The notes beneath the pieces are model-generated. The model made no database searches. It had not been told where the DNA came from and saw only the letters and a program-made list of their open reading frames with translations. A DNA stretch of 37,912 nt from Candidatus Sungiibacteriota bacterium (GTDB lineage: Bacteria; Patescibacteriota; Minisyncoccia; Sungbacterales; HO2-52-23). Location of the stretch: NCBI GenBank assembly GCA_016181585.1, contig JACOYX010000002.1:1-37912 (forward strand), written 5' to 3'. Shown piece by piece: positions 18,102-29,566 of the stretch; within the stretch, counting starts at the first letter, position 1, and each line of letters begins with the position of its first letter. The position numbers and the translations under genes are program-made.

Positions 18102-18927
18102 ATTTCCTCCTTTCCACAATAAATTTATCCGACCTATTTTTCCGCTTGCGTGTCTTAACGCCTCGCGCAAGTTTTCCCCACGGCGTTGCCGGGCCTCGCC
18201 GTCGTCCGATGAGCGCTCTTCCTTCACCGCCTCCATGCGGATGATCAACAGGATTCATAGCAGACCCGCGCACCGACGGACGGATTCCCATACGCCGCGC
18301 CCGTCCTGCAAAGCCGATAGTCATAAAGCTATTTTCAGGATTTGAAAGCGCGCCGATTGAAGCCCAGTTTTCGGAACGGATCAAACGCACCTCTTTCGAA
18401 GGAAGCTCAATGTGTGCATACTCCCCCTCTTGCGCCAGAATAACCGCACTCGATCCTGCAGAACGCACCAACTGCGCGCCTTTTCCTTTTGTCAATTCGA
18501 TATTATAAATAAACGTCCCCACGGGAATTTTTGAAATCGGCATACGATTCCCTGCCTCAAGCGGAGCCAGCTCCGAAAATAGCAGTTTGCCCCCCACGGA
18601 AACTCCTTGCGGCAAAAGCGTATAGCGTTTTGTCCCGTCACGATAGACAAGAAGCGCTACAAAACTGGTTCGATTCGGATCATATTCGACAGTGGTAATG
18701 GTAGCAGGAATATCTTTTTTGTCATACAAAAAATCAATTTCGCGCCAAAGCCGCTTCACGCCGCCTCCCTTGTGGCGCGTGGTAATACGGCCAGCCGAGT
18801 TGCGCCCGACATGCCGTTTGCGGCCGAAAGTCAAGCTCTTTTCAGGCTCTTTTCTGGTTACAATCGACCTCCAATCGATATATTCAGCTTGCCGCCGTGA
18901 CGGCGATGTAGGTGAAAAACGCTTCAT
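18100..18927 (-). CDS. rplB: 50S ribosomal protein L2
   Basis: GRNSAGRITTRHKGGGVKRLWREIDF, MNPVDHPHGGGEGRALIGRRRGPATPWGKL. Confidence 0.97.
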   Translation of the reverse strand: MKRFSPTSPSRRQAEYIDWRSIVTRKEPEKSLTFGRKRHVGRNSAGRITTRHKGGGVKRLWREIDFLYDKKDIPATITTVEYDPNRTSFVALLVYRDGTKRYTLLPQGVSVGGKLLFSELAPLEAGNRMPISKIPVGTFIYNIELTKGKGAQLVRSAGSSAVILAQEGEYAHIELPSKEVRLIRSENWASIGALSNPENSFMTIGFAGRARRMGIRPSVRGSAMNPVDHPHGGGEGRALIGRRRGPATPWGKLARGVKTRKRKNRSDKFIVERRK

Positions 18928-18951
18928 AAGTTTAAGACTTCTTTATTAGAC

Positions 18952-19347
18952 CTACTGTATTTCTATTTTTTGCCCTTCTTTAACGGTTACGATCGCCTTT
19001 TTAAGACCGGGCTTGTGCCCCACGATCACTCCGCGGCGGCGCTCCTTACCTTCGGAATTAAGCGTTCTTACTGCCACCACCGAAACCCCGTATCTTCCTT
19101 CAACAGCTCGCTTGATTTCAATCTTGTTTGCTGATTTGCTTACCGCAAATGCATATGTATTGTTCTTTACGCCCTGTGCTGTTTTTTCGGTAAGATGCGC
19201 GCGCAAAAGTATTCCCGCAAATTCTTTTTTTCCGGTACTTGCTTTATCGGCCGCCGCTTTCGTTTTTTTTGCACGCAGAACAACGCCCTTATTTGCTGGT
19301 TTTTTCTCTTCCTCCGGCTTATTTTTAAATCGGTCAAGTAAGGCCAT
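18952..19347 (-). CDS. rplW: 50S ribosomal protein L23 with Lys-rich N-terminal extension
   Basis: RAHLTEKTAQGVKNNTYAFAVSKSANKIEIKRAVEGRYGVSVVAVRTLN. Confidence 0.93.
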   Translation of the reverse strand: MALLDRFKNKPEEEKKPANKGVVLRAKKTKAAADKASTGKKEFAGILLRAHLTEKTAQGVKNNTYAFAVSKSANKIEIKRAVEGRYGVSVVAVRTLNSEGKERRRGVIVGHKPGLKKAIVTVKEGQKIEIQ

Positions 19348-19988
19348 TATTTTTTAAAAACTTCTATTACTTCCCTCGGCATTACAATATATCTAAATTT
19401 GAGTACTTCCGCGGCGTAGAGATTTCGCGCTTCATCGGTCTCGGCATAGGGTAAATTGCGAAACGCCCGCTTTATTCCTTTCGCTGAAGCGGAAAGAGCC
19501 AAGAGCATTCCCTTGCCCTTCACTATTTTCTGAAACGCATCCTGTGTCGCAAAACTTTTTACAAACGATGCCGCGTGTTTTGTCTTTTCCTCCGGAAAAT
19601 GTATCGCATCCACCACAACCAGCTCATTGTCCCGCGCTTTTGCGGACAATACCGTAAAGAGCGCTTTTTTTGCCATTTTTTTATTGATCTTCTTGGTATA
19701 ATTTTTATCGCTTCGCGGGCCGTGCGCCACACCGCCGCCAATCCAAATCGGCGAGCGAATTGATCCGTGGCGCGCCCTGCCCGTACCTTTCTGCCGCCAT
19801 GGCTTCTTGCCGCCGCCGCGCACCTCGCCGCGCGTTTTTGCATGCGCCGTTCCCGCTCTCCGATTAGCAAGCTGTCCCATCACCACCTGATGCACCAAGT
19901 CGCCATTCCACTTCAAGCCGAAAACCGCGTCTGGAAGCTCCATCGTCCCTGTTTCCTTGCCCTCTTGATTGTAGGTCTTGAGTTTCAT
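19347..19988 (-). CDS. rplD: 50S ribosomal protein L4
   Basis: MKLKTYNQEGKETGTMELPDAVFG, KPWRQKGTGRARHGSIRSPIWIGGGVAHGP. Confidence 0.95.
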   Translation of the reverse strand: MKLKTYNQEGKETGTMELPDAVFGLKWNGDLVHQVVMGQLANRRAGTAHAKTRGEVRGGGKKPWRQKGTGRARHGSIRSPIWIGGGVAHGPRSDKNYTKKINKKMAKKALFTVLSAKARDNELVVVDAIHFPEEKTKHAASFVKSFATQDAFQKIVKGKGMLLALSASAKGIKRAFRNLPYAETDEARNLYAAEVLKFRYIVMPREVIEVFKK

Positions 19989-19989
19989 A

Positions 19990-20076
19990 ACTTGAATCAC
20001 GAATCAAGAATTATGAATTATGCGAATTTAATTTTCTGCATTTTCCATGATTCATAATACATGCTTCATGATTCTT
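19990..20076. repeat. Intergenic ATTCATGATTC-family repeat (rplC/rplD junction)
   Basis: cttgaatcacgaatcaagaattatgaattatgcg ... ccatgattcataatacatgcttcatgattc. Confidence 0.75.
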
Positions 20077-20078
20077 AT

Positions 20079-20696
20079 TCATCCTCTAATCTCCAACAGA
20101 ACCCCTCTTCTCCCCGGCACCGCGCCAAGCACCGCGATTACATTATTTTCCGCATCCACTTTCACAATCTTTAAATTGCTTACGGTATTGCGATTTCCGC
20201 CCATGCGTCCCGCCATGCGCATCCCTTTTACCACGCGTCCACCCGCACGTCCGCCGGCGCCTCCAATGGCGCCCGGCTCGCGATGTGCATGCTTTGTGCC
20301 GTGCGTTGCCGGCGCTCCGCGAAATCCATGCCGCTTTACCACGCCTTGGAATCCTTTTGATTTTGAGATACCGCTCACTTTTACCGTATCTCCCTCTGCG
20401 AATACCGATGCATCAATTTTATCGCCGCGGTTTAGCGCCCCCGCTTCCGCAAGACGAAACTCTCGAAGGTGTTGGAAATTCCCCAACTCCTTCATATGCC
20501 CGATTTGCGGCTTTCTGATATTTTTCGATTTTCTCTCGCCGAATCCCACCTGCACCGAAACATACCCGTCTTTTTCTTGGGTTTTTACTTGCGTTACGAC
20601 ATTCGGTGTTACGCGCACCAGCGTTACCGGCACCGCATTTCCCTGTTTGTCGAACAGCTGGGACATATCGATTTTTTCTCCGAGAATAAATTTCAT
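20079..20696 (-). CDS. rplC: 50S ribosomal protein L3
   Basis: MKFILGEKIDMSQLFDKQGNAVPVTLVRVTPNVV, SKGFQGVVKRHGFRGAPATHGTKHAHREPGAIGG. Confidence 0.95.
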   Translation of the reverse strand: MKFILGEKIDMSQLFDKQGNAVPVTLVRVTPNVVTQVKTQEKDGYVSVQVGFGERKSKNIRKPQIGHMKELGNFQHLREFRLAEAGALNRGDKIDASVFAEGDTVKVSGISKSKGFQGVVKRHGFRGAPATHGTKHAHREPGAIGGAGGRAGGRVVKGMRMAGRMGGNRNTVSNLKIVKVDAENNVIAVLGAVPGRRGVLLEIRG

Positions 20697-20724
20697 GTGA
20701 TTTATGAACAAGGTGAGTAAATCA

Positions 20725-20778
20725 CTTCAGAATAGAAACCGTAGGGTGCTAATAATGTATCCGGTTTCTGTTCTGAAG
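20725..20778 (-). promoter_or_regulatory. Candidate leader stem-loop upstream of rplC
   Basis: CTTCAGAATAGAAACCG / CGGTTTCTGTTCTGAAG, 16/17 paired, base about 28 nt before the rplC start. Confidence 0.5.
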
Positions 20779-20807
20779 AACCTTAAATTTCAATGAAGTG
20801 CGCAGGC

Positions 20808-20833
20808 AAAATAAAAACCGGTTCCCCGGTTTT
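20808..20833 (-). terminator. Intrinsic terminator/attenuator between the coiled-coil gene and rplC
   Basis: Minus strand AAAACCGG-GGAA-CCGGTTTTTATTTT. Confidence 0.65.
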
Positions 20834-20993
20834 GCAGGAGGACACAAAATTGTGCGATGAAATTAGGTGTGAAATTTCATCATATTCGGGTCCCTCGACA
20901 ACAGAGGGAAAGACAACTGAAAAAGTTTACAGCCGCCCAGTCTTCTTCACAGAAAGTCTATGAAGAATCACTCGAAGGCCGAAATAGGCATTT

Positions 20994-21428
20994 CTATTTT
21001 TTTGCCTCTACTTTTTTCAGGCGAGCATCGTGGTCAAGCAGTGTATCGGAAATTCGTCCATGGAGAGCGGTATGCGCCGCTTCTTCCTTCTCTTTCGCAT
21101 CAAAGCTGGTAGCAAGTTTATCAAAAGCCTGAAGTATTGTTATTGTTTCATTTTTCATCTTCTCCGTAATTTTGATTTCGAAGTCTTCAAAGTTTATGGC
21201 CATTTCTTTCCGAACTGCCCTAAACCCCGTATCCATTTCTTCGCGCACCGCAGCAAACCCCGTATCCATTTCTTTCCGAACTGCCCTAAACCCCGTATCC
21301 ATTTCTTCGCGCACCGCAGCAAACCCCGTATCCATTTCTTTCCGAACTGCGGTAAGACCTGAATCCATCTCGCTCCGAACTGCGTTAAATTCCTGCTGTG
21401 TTACCAAGGCAAGCTTATCAATAGTCAT
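20994..21428 (-). CDS. Coiled-coil protein with 11-residue tandem repeats, inserted in the S10 operon
   Basis: (MDTGFAAVREE)(MDTGFRAVRKE) repeated; start MTIDKLALVTQQEF. Confidence 0.75.
   Translation of the reverse strand: MTIDKLALVTQQEFNAVRSEMDSGLTAVRKEMDTGFAAVREEMDTGFRAVRKEMDTGFAAVREEMDTGFRAVRKEMAINFEDFEIKITEKMKNETITILQAFDKLATSFDAKEKEEAAHTALHGRISDTLLDHDARLKKVEAKK
21201..21380. repeat. 33-nt tandem repeats with 66-nt higher-order periodicity inside the coiled-coil ORF
   Basis: Repeated ccatttctttccgaactgccctaaaccccgtat / ccatttcttcgcgcaccgcagcaaaccccgtat. Confidence 0.9.
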
Positions 21429-21467
21429 TTTTGTATGTTTCCTACTTTTTCTCATAATAAACATACA

Positions 21468-21833
21468 TTACATCATCTTCACCTCGATATCAACTCCCGC
21501 CGGTAAATTCAAATTTGTCAGCGCGTTAATCGTTTTCGGCGTGGGGCTTACAATATCAATAAGACGCTTGTGCACGCGCATTTCGTATTGCTCTCGGGCA
21601 TTTTTATGGACAAAACTCGATCGATTCACCGTGTATTTATGGATTTCAGTAGGAAGCGGCACAGGACCTACTACTGTCGCACCGTTGCGTATTGCCGTAT
21701 CGACAATCTGCTTTACTGAATTATCAATAATTTTCGAGTCGTAAGCTCGAACTTTGATGCGAAGTCTTGTAGCTATTTCTTCTTGTTGCTTTTTTGCTGC
21801 CAAAGAGCGTAGGCGAATCGTATCAGCACGCAT
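21468..21833 (-). CDS. rpsJ: 30S ribosomal protein S10
   Basis: RIKVRAYDSKIIDNSVKQIVDTAIRNGATVVGPVPLPTEIHKYTVNRSSFVHKNAREQYEMRVHKRLIDI. Confidence 0.96.
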   Translation of the reverse strand: MRADTIRLRSLAAKKQQEEIATRLRIKVRAYDSKIIDNSVKQIVDTAIRNGATVVGPVPLPTEIHKYTVNRSSFVHKNAREQYEMRVHKRLIDIVSPTPKTINALTNLNLPAGVDIEVKMM

Positions 21834-21873
21834 AAGGAAGTGTTCGTTCCTTATGCATGCCGAACGTCACTGA

Positions 21874-23073
21874 TCACTTAAGTATTTTGGTTACCACCCC
21901 CGCGCCGACTGTTTTCCCTCCTTCTCGAATCGCAAAACGCTGTTTCTCTTCAAGCGCTACCGGCATGATAAGTTTTACCGTAAATTTAATGGTGTCCCCC
22001 GGCATAACCATTTCAGTTCCTTCCGGAAGGGTTACTTCCCCCGTCACATCGGTTGTTCGAAGATAAAATTGCGGCTTGTACCCTGCAAAAAACGGAGTAT
22101 GACGGCCGCCTTCTTCCTTGGTCAAAATATATACTTCAGATTCAAATTCAGTATGAGGAGTTATGGTTCCCGGTTTTGCCAGTACCTGCCCGCGCTCGAC
22201 ATCTTCTTTTTTCAAACCGCGCAAAAGAAGCCCTGCATTGTCTCCCGCCATCCCTTCGTCAAGCGATTTATTGAACATTTCAATTCCTGTAACCGTGGTT
22301 TTTTGCGTGTCGCGAAGCCCGACAATTTCTATTTCGTCGTTCAGTTTCAGCTTTCCGCGTTCAATACGGCCAGTCACTACCGTACCGCGGCCTTCAATAG
22401 AAAAGACATCTTCCACCGGCATAAGAAACGGACGATCCACGTCGCGCACCGGATCGGGGATATAGGTATCAAGCGCATTGGCGAGTTCGTGGATTTTCTT
22501 TACCCATTGGTCGTCCACAGAGGTCGCTTCAAGCGCTTTGAGCGCAGAGCCGCGAATAACCGGCGTCTCGTCTCCGGGAAATTCATATTTTTTTAAAAGC
22601 TCACGCACTTCCGCTTCCACCAAATCGATCAATTCCGGATCATCCACCATGTCGCATTTGTTCAAAAACACCACAATCGCCGGAACACCTACTTGGCGCG
22701 CCAAAAGAATGTGCTCGCGAGTCTGCGGCATGGGACCATCGGTAGCGGAAACTACCAATATAGCGCCATCCATCTGTGCGGCGCCCGTAATCATGTTTTT
22801 GATATAATCAGCGTGTCCCGGAGCATCGATATGCGCATAATGACGCTTCTCGGTTTCATATTCCGAGTGGTGAAGGGCAATTGTAATCCCGCGCGCCCGT
22901 TCTTCAGGGGCATTGTCAATCTGGTCAACTGATTCCACGCGCGAAGGGAGACCCTTCAAGCTTAGCCCTTTGGTAATTGCCGCTGTCAGCGTCGTCTTGC
23001 CGTGATCAACGTGGCCGATAGTGCCGACATTGACGTGAGGCTTATTTCGTTCGAATTTTTTTGCTTCCGCCAT
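21874..23073 (-). CDS. tuf: Elongation factor Tu
   Basis: [54 protein letters not shown]. Confidence 0.98.
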   Translation of the reverse strand: MAEAKKFERNKPHVNVGTIGHVDHGKTTLTAAITKGLSLKGLPSRVESVDQIDNAPEERARGITIALHHSEYETEKRHYAHIDAPGHADYIKNMITGAAQMDGAILVVSATDGPMPQTREHILLARQVGVPAIVVFLNKCDMVDDPELIDLVEAEVRELLKKYEFPGDETPVIRGSALKALEATSVDDQWVKKIHELANALDTYIPDPVRDVDRPFLMPVEDVFSIEGRGTVVTGRIERGKLKLNDEIEIVGLRDTQKTTVTGIEMFNKSLDEGMAGDNAGLLLRGLKKEDVERGQVLAKPGTITPHTEFESEVYILTKEEGGRHTPFFAGYKPQFYLRTTDVTGEVTLPEGTEMVMPGDTIKFTVKLIMPVALEEKQRFAIREGGKTVGAGVVTKILK

Positions 23074-23151
23074 TATTGAAACCGCAGATAATTTCGGTTC
23101 ACAAATTTTTTAATAAAATTCGTGCCTTTAGCTACGGGTAAATAGTATTAA

Positions 23152-23182
23152 ATTATATAAAATAATAGTAACCGATGGTAAA
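23152..23182 (-). promoter_or_regulatory. Probable promoter for tuf
   Basis: Minus-strand TATAAT (23152-23157) in an AT-rich 250-bp gap upstream of tuf; -35 weak. Confidence 0.35.
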
Positions 23183-23249
23183 AGAATAGTCAACAGTCTC
23201 ACTTTATGCTTATCTTTATTGGTAGCGAAAACATGGGGAAAGGTCAAGA

Positions 23250-23330
23250 GATATGAATCATGAAGCATGAAGCATGAATAATGGGAATGCCTAAATTAAT
23301 TAGCATGACTCTTGATTCTTGATTTATAGC
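23250..23330. repeat. ATTCATGATTC-family repeat upstream of tuf
   Basis: tatgaatcatgaagcatgaagcatgaataatggg ... agcatgactcttgattcttgatt. Confidence 0.65.
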
Positions 23331-23653
23331 TAAAGCGGCAAATCCTCCAACCGTATATCTTCAAGCCGCACCGGCATAGCACCGGAGGATCGTCCCATAA
23401 CCCTTGCCCGCGCCGCAATTTGCGGCGGCAAAAATTCCGTCTCCTCCAAAACCGGCTCACTCCTTACTTCCGGTTTTTCTTCGAACTGCGCACGTGGCTG
23501 TTTCACTTCGCCCATACGTCCGGCCGCGCCTTGAAGCAAGCGATCATATTCCTGAAAAGACAGCATTACCACGTCCGGCTCCCCCGTTTGATCGAGCATG
23601 ATAAATTTATCCCCGTTTTGCTTGACAAATTGTTTTATTTTTGATATGTCCAT
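23330..23653 (-). CDS. Phd/YefM-antitoxin-like small protein between tuf and fusA
   Basis: MDISKIKQFVKQNGDKFIMLDQTGEPDVVMLSFQEYDRLL resembles the antitoxin N-terminal fold; C-terminal low-complexity tail. Confidence 0.45.
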   Translation of the reverse strand: MDISKIKQFVKQNGDKFIMLDQTGEPDVVMLSFQEYDRLLQGAAGRMGEVKQPRAQFEEKPEVRSEPVLEETEFLPPQIAARARVMGRSSGAMPVRLEDIRLEDLPL

Positions 23654-23713
23654 ATTGAGCGGCTTCTGCCGCTTTTTCTATTGAAGTATTGAAGTCTCAC
23701 TTCAATAGGCAGT

Positions 23714-25828
<2,115 letters not shown>

Positions 25829-25977
25829 AAAAACAAATATGTATCACTGATTTAAATCATCTATAAAAAACAGGGACTAAACATAAAGAGACGCCCTATA
25901 ATGCCCGCAAAGACTCCTGCAAGCGCTATTACGGTGATAACAATAATCGGTATTTTACACAAGTTTTCCGCGTTCAA

Positions 25978-26163
25978 TTACTGCTTTACCCTCTTCCCTG
26001 AAAAAATATCGACATCTTGTGAACTTATTAGCCACAAATACGACAAGAATCGAAAAAACATTTCTAAAATCTTCCATAAAGCAAACCCTATCAAAGCTAT
26101 TCCTCCCGCTAAAATAGGGGCAAGTATAATTCCACCAGCAATTGTAAACATTAGCTTGCCCAT
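25978..26163 (-). CDS. Small putative membrane protein
   Basis: 61 aa with hydrophobic FTIAGGIILAPILAGGIALIGFALWKILEMFFRFLSYLWLI. Confidence 0.4.
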   Translation of the reverse strand: MGKLMFTIAGGIILAPILAGGIALIGFALWKILEMFFRFLSYLWLISSQDVDIFSGKRVKQ

Positions 26164-26186
26164 ATTCTTCTTAAAATGTAGAAATG

Positions 26187-26625
26187 TTATCTATAAATAT
26201 CGTGCGTACCAGTGTTCACATACATCACAGTACTATCGTCCATAAAATAAAAATGTACTCGATACTGTTCGTTAACCGAGTACGCCTAAGTATCTTAGAC
26301 CTACTGCGCAAAGATACTTCTACTGCAATTTCTTAATTTAGGCCAAAATCGTTGAATAAATTTCTTGGCTTATCTAAGCCGATAGGCCTCGAAATTTATT
26401 CAACGATTTTGTCTCTAAATTAAGAAGTTTCGTTACGAAAATCTTTACGCAGTAGGTCTCTTTTAATTCACCACCTAGTTTGTGCGTTTTCAACGATGGA
26501 TGAAATGCATCCTGACGAAACATCTTATCTTTTTTCTTCGCAAGTTTTTGAATGCGTCCATGCAACCGATTGAGCTCTCGCCCAAATCGCGGAGAAAGAA
26601 AGATGCGATCAATCGGACGAATCAT
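26187..26625 (-). pseudogene. RelE-like toxin gene split by structured element copy C
   Basis: 5' part (26463-26625) MIRPIDRIFLSPRFGRELNRLHGRIQKLAKKKDKMFRQDAFHPSLKTHKLGGELK; 3' part (26187-26290) AYSVNEQYRVHFYFMDDSTVMYVNTGTHDIYR* on the far side of the element. Confidence 0.8.
26297..26459 (+). mobile_element. Structured repeat element, copy C (163 bp, complete)
   Basis: AGACCTACTGCGCAAAGAT / ATCTTTACGCAGTAGGTCT; TTCTACTGCAATT and TTTCGTTACGAAA boxes; CTT direct repeats at 26294-26296 and 26460-26462. Confidence 0.78.
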
Positions 26626-26837
26626 GATTTTATAACTTCTCCGAGATCAGATATGAACCGCGCTTTGCCTTGTTTCCATGCCTTACGCGCCTCCCGTATG
26701 GCATCTTTTGCATCTTTAATCTCCCATTTTTGGCGCAGTTTTTTTTCAAATTCTTTCGGGTCCACTGCAATAAGCCGACGAACTCTGCTACGGCCTGACA
26801 GTATTTTCTTTGGAATCGTAATGGTGATAATTTCCAT
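26622..26837 (-). CDS. Antitoxin partner of the RelE-like toxin
   Basis: MEIITITIPKKILSGRSRVRRLIAVDPKEFEKKLRQK...ARKAWKQGKARFISDLGEVIKS; stop overlaps the toxin start. Confidence 0.6.
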   Translation of the reverse strand: MEIITITIPKKILSGRSRVRRLIAVDPKEFEKKLRQKWEIKDAKDAIREARKAWKQGKARFISDLGEVIKS

Positions 26838-26865
26838 AGTACAACCGATTATATCATGAATTCTC

Positions 26866-27333
26866 TTACCACGCAAAATGCGCAAATGCCTTGTTCGCTT
26901 CCGCCATTCGATGAGTATCAAGTTTTTTCTTAATCGCCGTTCCTTCGTTTTTCGCCGCAAGCAAAAGCTCATCCGCCAATTTTTCATGCATCGGTTTTCC
27001 TTTTTTTGAGCGCGCCGCGTCCAAAATCCAGCGTGATGCAAGCGCAAAACGGCGTTCACCGCGCACTTCGCGCGGCACTTGATAAGTGGCGCCTCCGATA
27101 CGGCGCGCTTTGATTTCAAGCGTAGGTCCGGCGTTTTTTAGCGCCGTGTCAAACACGTTCAAAGGGTCTTGCTGATGTTTCTTTTCGATCACGGCAAATG
27201 TGCTGTATACCACTTTTTCCGCGGTAGCCTTTTTTCCTTTTTTCATCGTGTAGTTGATAAATTTCGCAACCTTTACGCTGCTAAATTTATTGTCCGGCAA
27301 TATTTCTCTTGTGATATTTCGTTTCCTTCTCAT
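26866..27333 (-). CDS. rpsG: 30S ribosomal protein S7
   Basis: DNKFSSVKVAKFINYTMKKGKKATAEKVVY, GGATYQVPREVRGERRFALASRWI. Confidence 0.96.
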   Translation of the reverse strand: MRRKRNITREILPDNKFSSVKVAKFINYTMKKGKKATAEKVVYSTFAVIEKKHQQDPLNVFDTALKNAGPTLEIKARRIGGATYQVPREVRGERRFALASRWILDAARSKKGKPMHEKLADELLLAAKNEGTAIKKKLDTHRMAEANKAFAHFAW

Positions 27334-27337
27334 AGCA

Positions 27338-27421
27338 ATGAATAATAAATCAAGAATTATGAATTATGCGAATTAATTTTTCCGCATTTTTCATGATTCG
27401 TAATTCATGCTTCATGATTCC
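27338..27421. repeat. ATTCATGATTC-family repeat (rpsL/rpsG junction)
   Basis: aatgaataataaatcaagaattatgaattatgcg ... cgcatttttcatgattcgtaattcatgcttcatgattc. Confidence 0.75.
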
Positions 27422-27424
27422 GAT

Positions 27425-27844
27425 TTACTTTTTTTCTTTAGGTCTTTTCGCTCCGTATTTACTGCGCTGTTGTTTTCTTCCTTCCACTCCGGCGGTATCC
27501 AAAACGCCGCGCACGATGTGATATTGCACTCCCGGCAAATCTTTCACGCGCCCTCCGCGCACTACCACAACCGAGTGCTCCTGCAAGTTATGCCCTTCTC
27601 CGGGAATATATGCCGTTACTTCCATGCCGTTGGTCAAGCGAACGCGGGCAACTTTACGCAAAGCGGAGTTTGGCTTCTTTGGCGTCATGGTAGTTACCTT
27701 GATGCATACTCCGCGTTTAAACGGAGCAGGATAAAAAATCGGGCGGTTTTTCCGCACATTAAACCCGCGCTCGAGTGCCGGTGCGCCTGATTTATATTCT
27801 GTCTTTTTCCTCCCTCGCTTCACGAGTTGGGTAATGGTAGGCAT
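27425..27844 (-). CDS. rpsL: 30S ribosomal protein S12
   Basis: [70 protein letters not shown]. Confidence 0.97.
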   Translation of the reverse strand: MPTITQLVKRGRKKTEYKSGAPALERGFNVRKNRPIFYPAPFKRGVCIKVTTMTPKKPNSALRKVARVRLTNGMEVTAYIPGEGHNLQEHSVVVVRGGRVKDLPGVQYHIVRGVLDTAGVEGRKQQRSKYGAKRPKEKK

Positions 27845-27910
27845 ATTAGTATTTAGAGAGTGTAACAAAAAGTATTCGAGCCGTCAACTGCGCGGAAATC
27901 CGTCTCAATG

Positions 27911-27940
27911 AAAACCACCAATGCTGAAACGCATCGGTGG
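27911..27940 (-). terminator. Probable intrinsic terminator for the 27948-28811 gene
   Basis: Minus strand CCACCGATGC-gtttca-GCATTGGTGGTTTTCATT. Confidence 0.5.
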
Positions 27941-27947
27941 AGATACT

Positions 27948-28811
27948 CTACTGCCGTGCACCACTTGCACGCAACACGCCTTCTATATATAAGTATGCGC
28001 TATCCGCCAAGTCATAAGCCGCGCGCTCGACATCTTTTTCGATTTCCTCGTGGCTTCTCTTTTTTCGCATATCCAGAAGTGCTTCAAACCGCATTCTCTT
28101 ATCCGCACGGTGAACACCGTTATCCAAATCTTCCAACATTTTTTTATGCTTACTGCCGTCTCCGTTCCAGACAAGCGCAAAAACGTCTACCGTAATTCGC
28201 AGTGTCCCAAAACCATTGTCGGTATATTTATCGAAAATGGAAAACGCATGCCTTAAAAATTTCCCATCGACAGCACCTTTTCTGGTTAGAGCGACAAGCC
28301 GCGGTTCAAGCAGTGCATCGAATCGATCAATAAATCGTTTTACTTCAGGCGTATCTTTTTGAAACCCCCAGAAAAACTGGATAAATCGCAAAGGAAACTG
28401 CATGGCCGCCGCGGCCTCCGTACTCGCGAAAAAATCTTTCGGATAGGGAAAGGGGCACGAGAGAGTCAATATCGGCTCAAACGCACGCGCCGCAAGCACC
28501 GCCTTGCTTTCCGCCGTCAGAAAACCCAAGGGCGGCATACCCGAAGAAGGATCAAACCCTATTAAATAGGCATCGGGCAGAGAACGCGCATAAATTTCAA
28601 CTTTTGGCGGAGTAATATCAGCAATCTGTACGCGATACTCCGCGGGCTCGAAATTTTCTTTCAGCGGATCAAGATGTTTGCGCAAAAATGCTTCAAGATC
28701 ACCTTTGCAAGACAACACGTCGTCCATCGCTCGGTCGTAGGAAAATACTTCCGAATACATTCTGAAGAACAACATAAACACTAACGCAAGCGAAACACCT
28801 ACCGAGCGCAT
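27948..28811 (-). CDS. Hypothetical exported/membrane-anchored protein
   Basis: N-terminal hydrophobic signal-like segment MRSVGVSLALVFMLFFRMYSEVFS; no family recognised. Confidence 0.7.
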   Translation of the reverse strand: MRSVGVSLALVFMLFFRMYSEVFSYDRAMDDVLSCKGDLEAFLRKHLDPLKENFEPAEYRVQIADITPPKVEIYARSLPDAYLIGFDPSSGMPPLGFLTAESKAVLAARAFEPILTLSCPFPYPKDFFASTEAAAAMQFPLRFIQFFWGFQKDTPEVKRFIDRFDALLEPRLVALTRKGAVDGKFLRHAFSIFDKYTDNGFGTLRITVDVFALVWNGDGSKHKKMLEDLDNGVHRADKRMRFEALLDMRKKRSHEEIEKDVERAAYDLADSAYLYIEGVLRASGARQ

Positions 28812-28910
28812 AAAAAGCTCCTTGCTTTCGTAAAGTTTGATATAAAGAGCACAAAACCTACCTTCATGAAAGCAAAACGGAGCCGATTTGGCAAATGGTA
28901 TGCTTCGCTA

Positions 28911-29537
28911 TCACCCGCCGACGATAAGCCGGAATAAATAAAATACCGGCCAAACAAGAATATTCGCAAAAAAGAAAATAAATATAAGAAGCAGAATAAT
29001 CCCGTATTGCTCCAAAAAAACTTGTATCCCGCGATACTGATACGGAAGAACCGAAAAAAGCACTTTTGATCCGTCAAGCGGAGGGATAGGCACAAGGTTG
29101 AATATCGCAAGCATCAGATTGAGCACTACGATGGTTTGCGCAATACCCGCAAAATTAAATACGAAGGTCCCTTCAGCAGATGCCAACGGCAGATAACGCA
29201 CTACCAAACCGAATACAACGGCAAGTAAAATATTGGCCGCGGGCCCCGCCACGCCGACAATCGCCGGCCCCCATTTTTGATCGCGAAGATTATAAGGATT
29301 ATAAGGCACCGGACGCGCCCAGCCGATCAGCGGAAGATTTGCAAAAGCAAGCATAAGCGGAAGAAGCACGGAGCCGAAAGGATCCAAATGCTTCACGGGA
29401 TTGAGCGTTAGACGTCCCTCGTATTCAGCAGTGTGATCCCCAAGCCAAAGCGCGGCAAAACCGTGCGATACTTCGTGGAGCACCACAGAAAAAATGACTA
29501 TCGCGATATGAACAATAATTTGTATTGCATTTTCCAT
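28911..29537 (-). CDS. Site-2 protease (M50) family intramembrane metalloprotease
   Basis: HEVSHGFAALWLGD, LNPVKHLDPFGSVLLPL, LNLMLAIFNLVPIPPLDG. Confidence 0.9.
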   Translation of the reverse strand: MENAIQIIVHIAIVIFSVVLHEVSHGFAALWLGDHTAEYEGRLTLNPVKHLDPFGSVLLPLMLAFANLPLIGWARPVPYNPYNLRDQKWGPAIVGVAGPAANILLAVVFGLVVRYLPLASAEGTFVFNFAGIAQTIVVLNLMLAIFNLVPIPPLDGSKVLFSVLPYQYRGIQVFLEQYGIILLLIFIFFFANILVWPVFYLFRLIVGG

Positions 29538-29566
29538 AGAAATATGATAGACTGGCTATCAGCTTG

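Noticed and set aside
21201-21380. CRISPR array
   Set aside because: The 33-nt units are contiguous coding repeats without unique spacers and are in frame with an 11-residue protein repeat.
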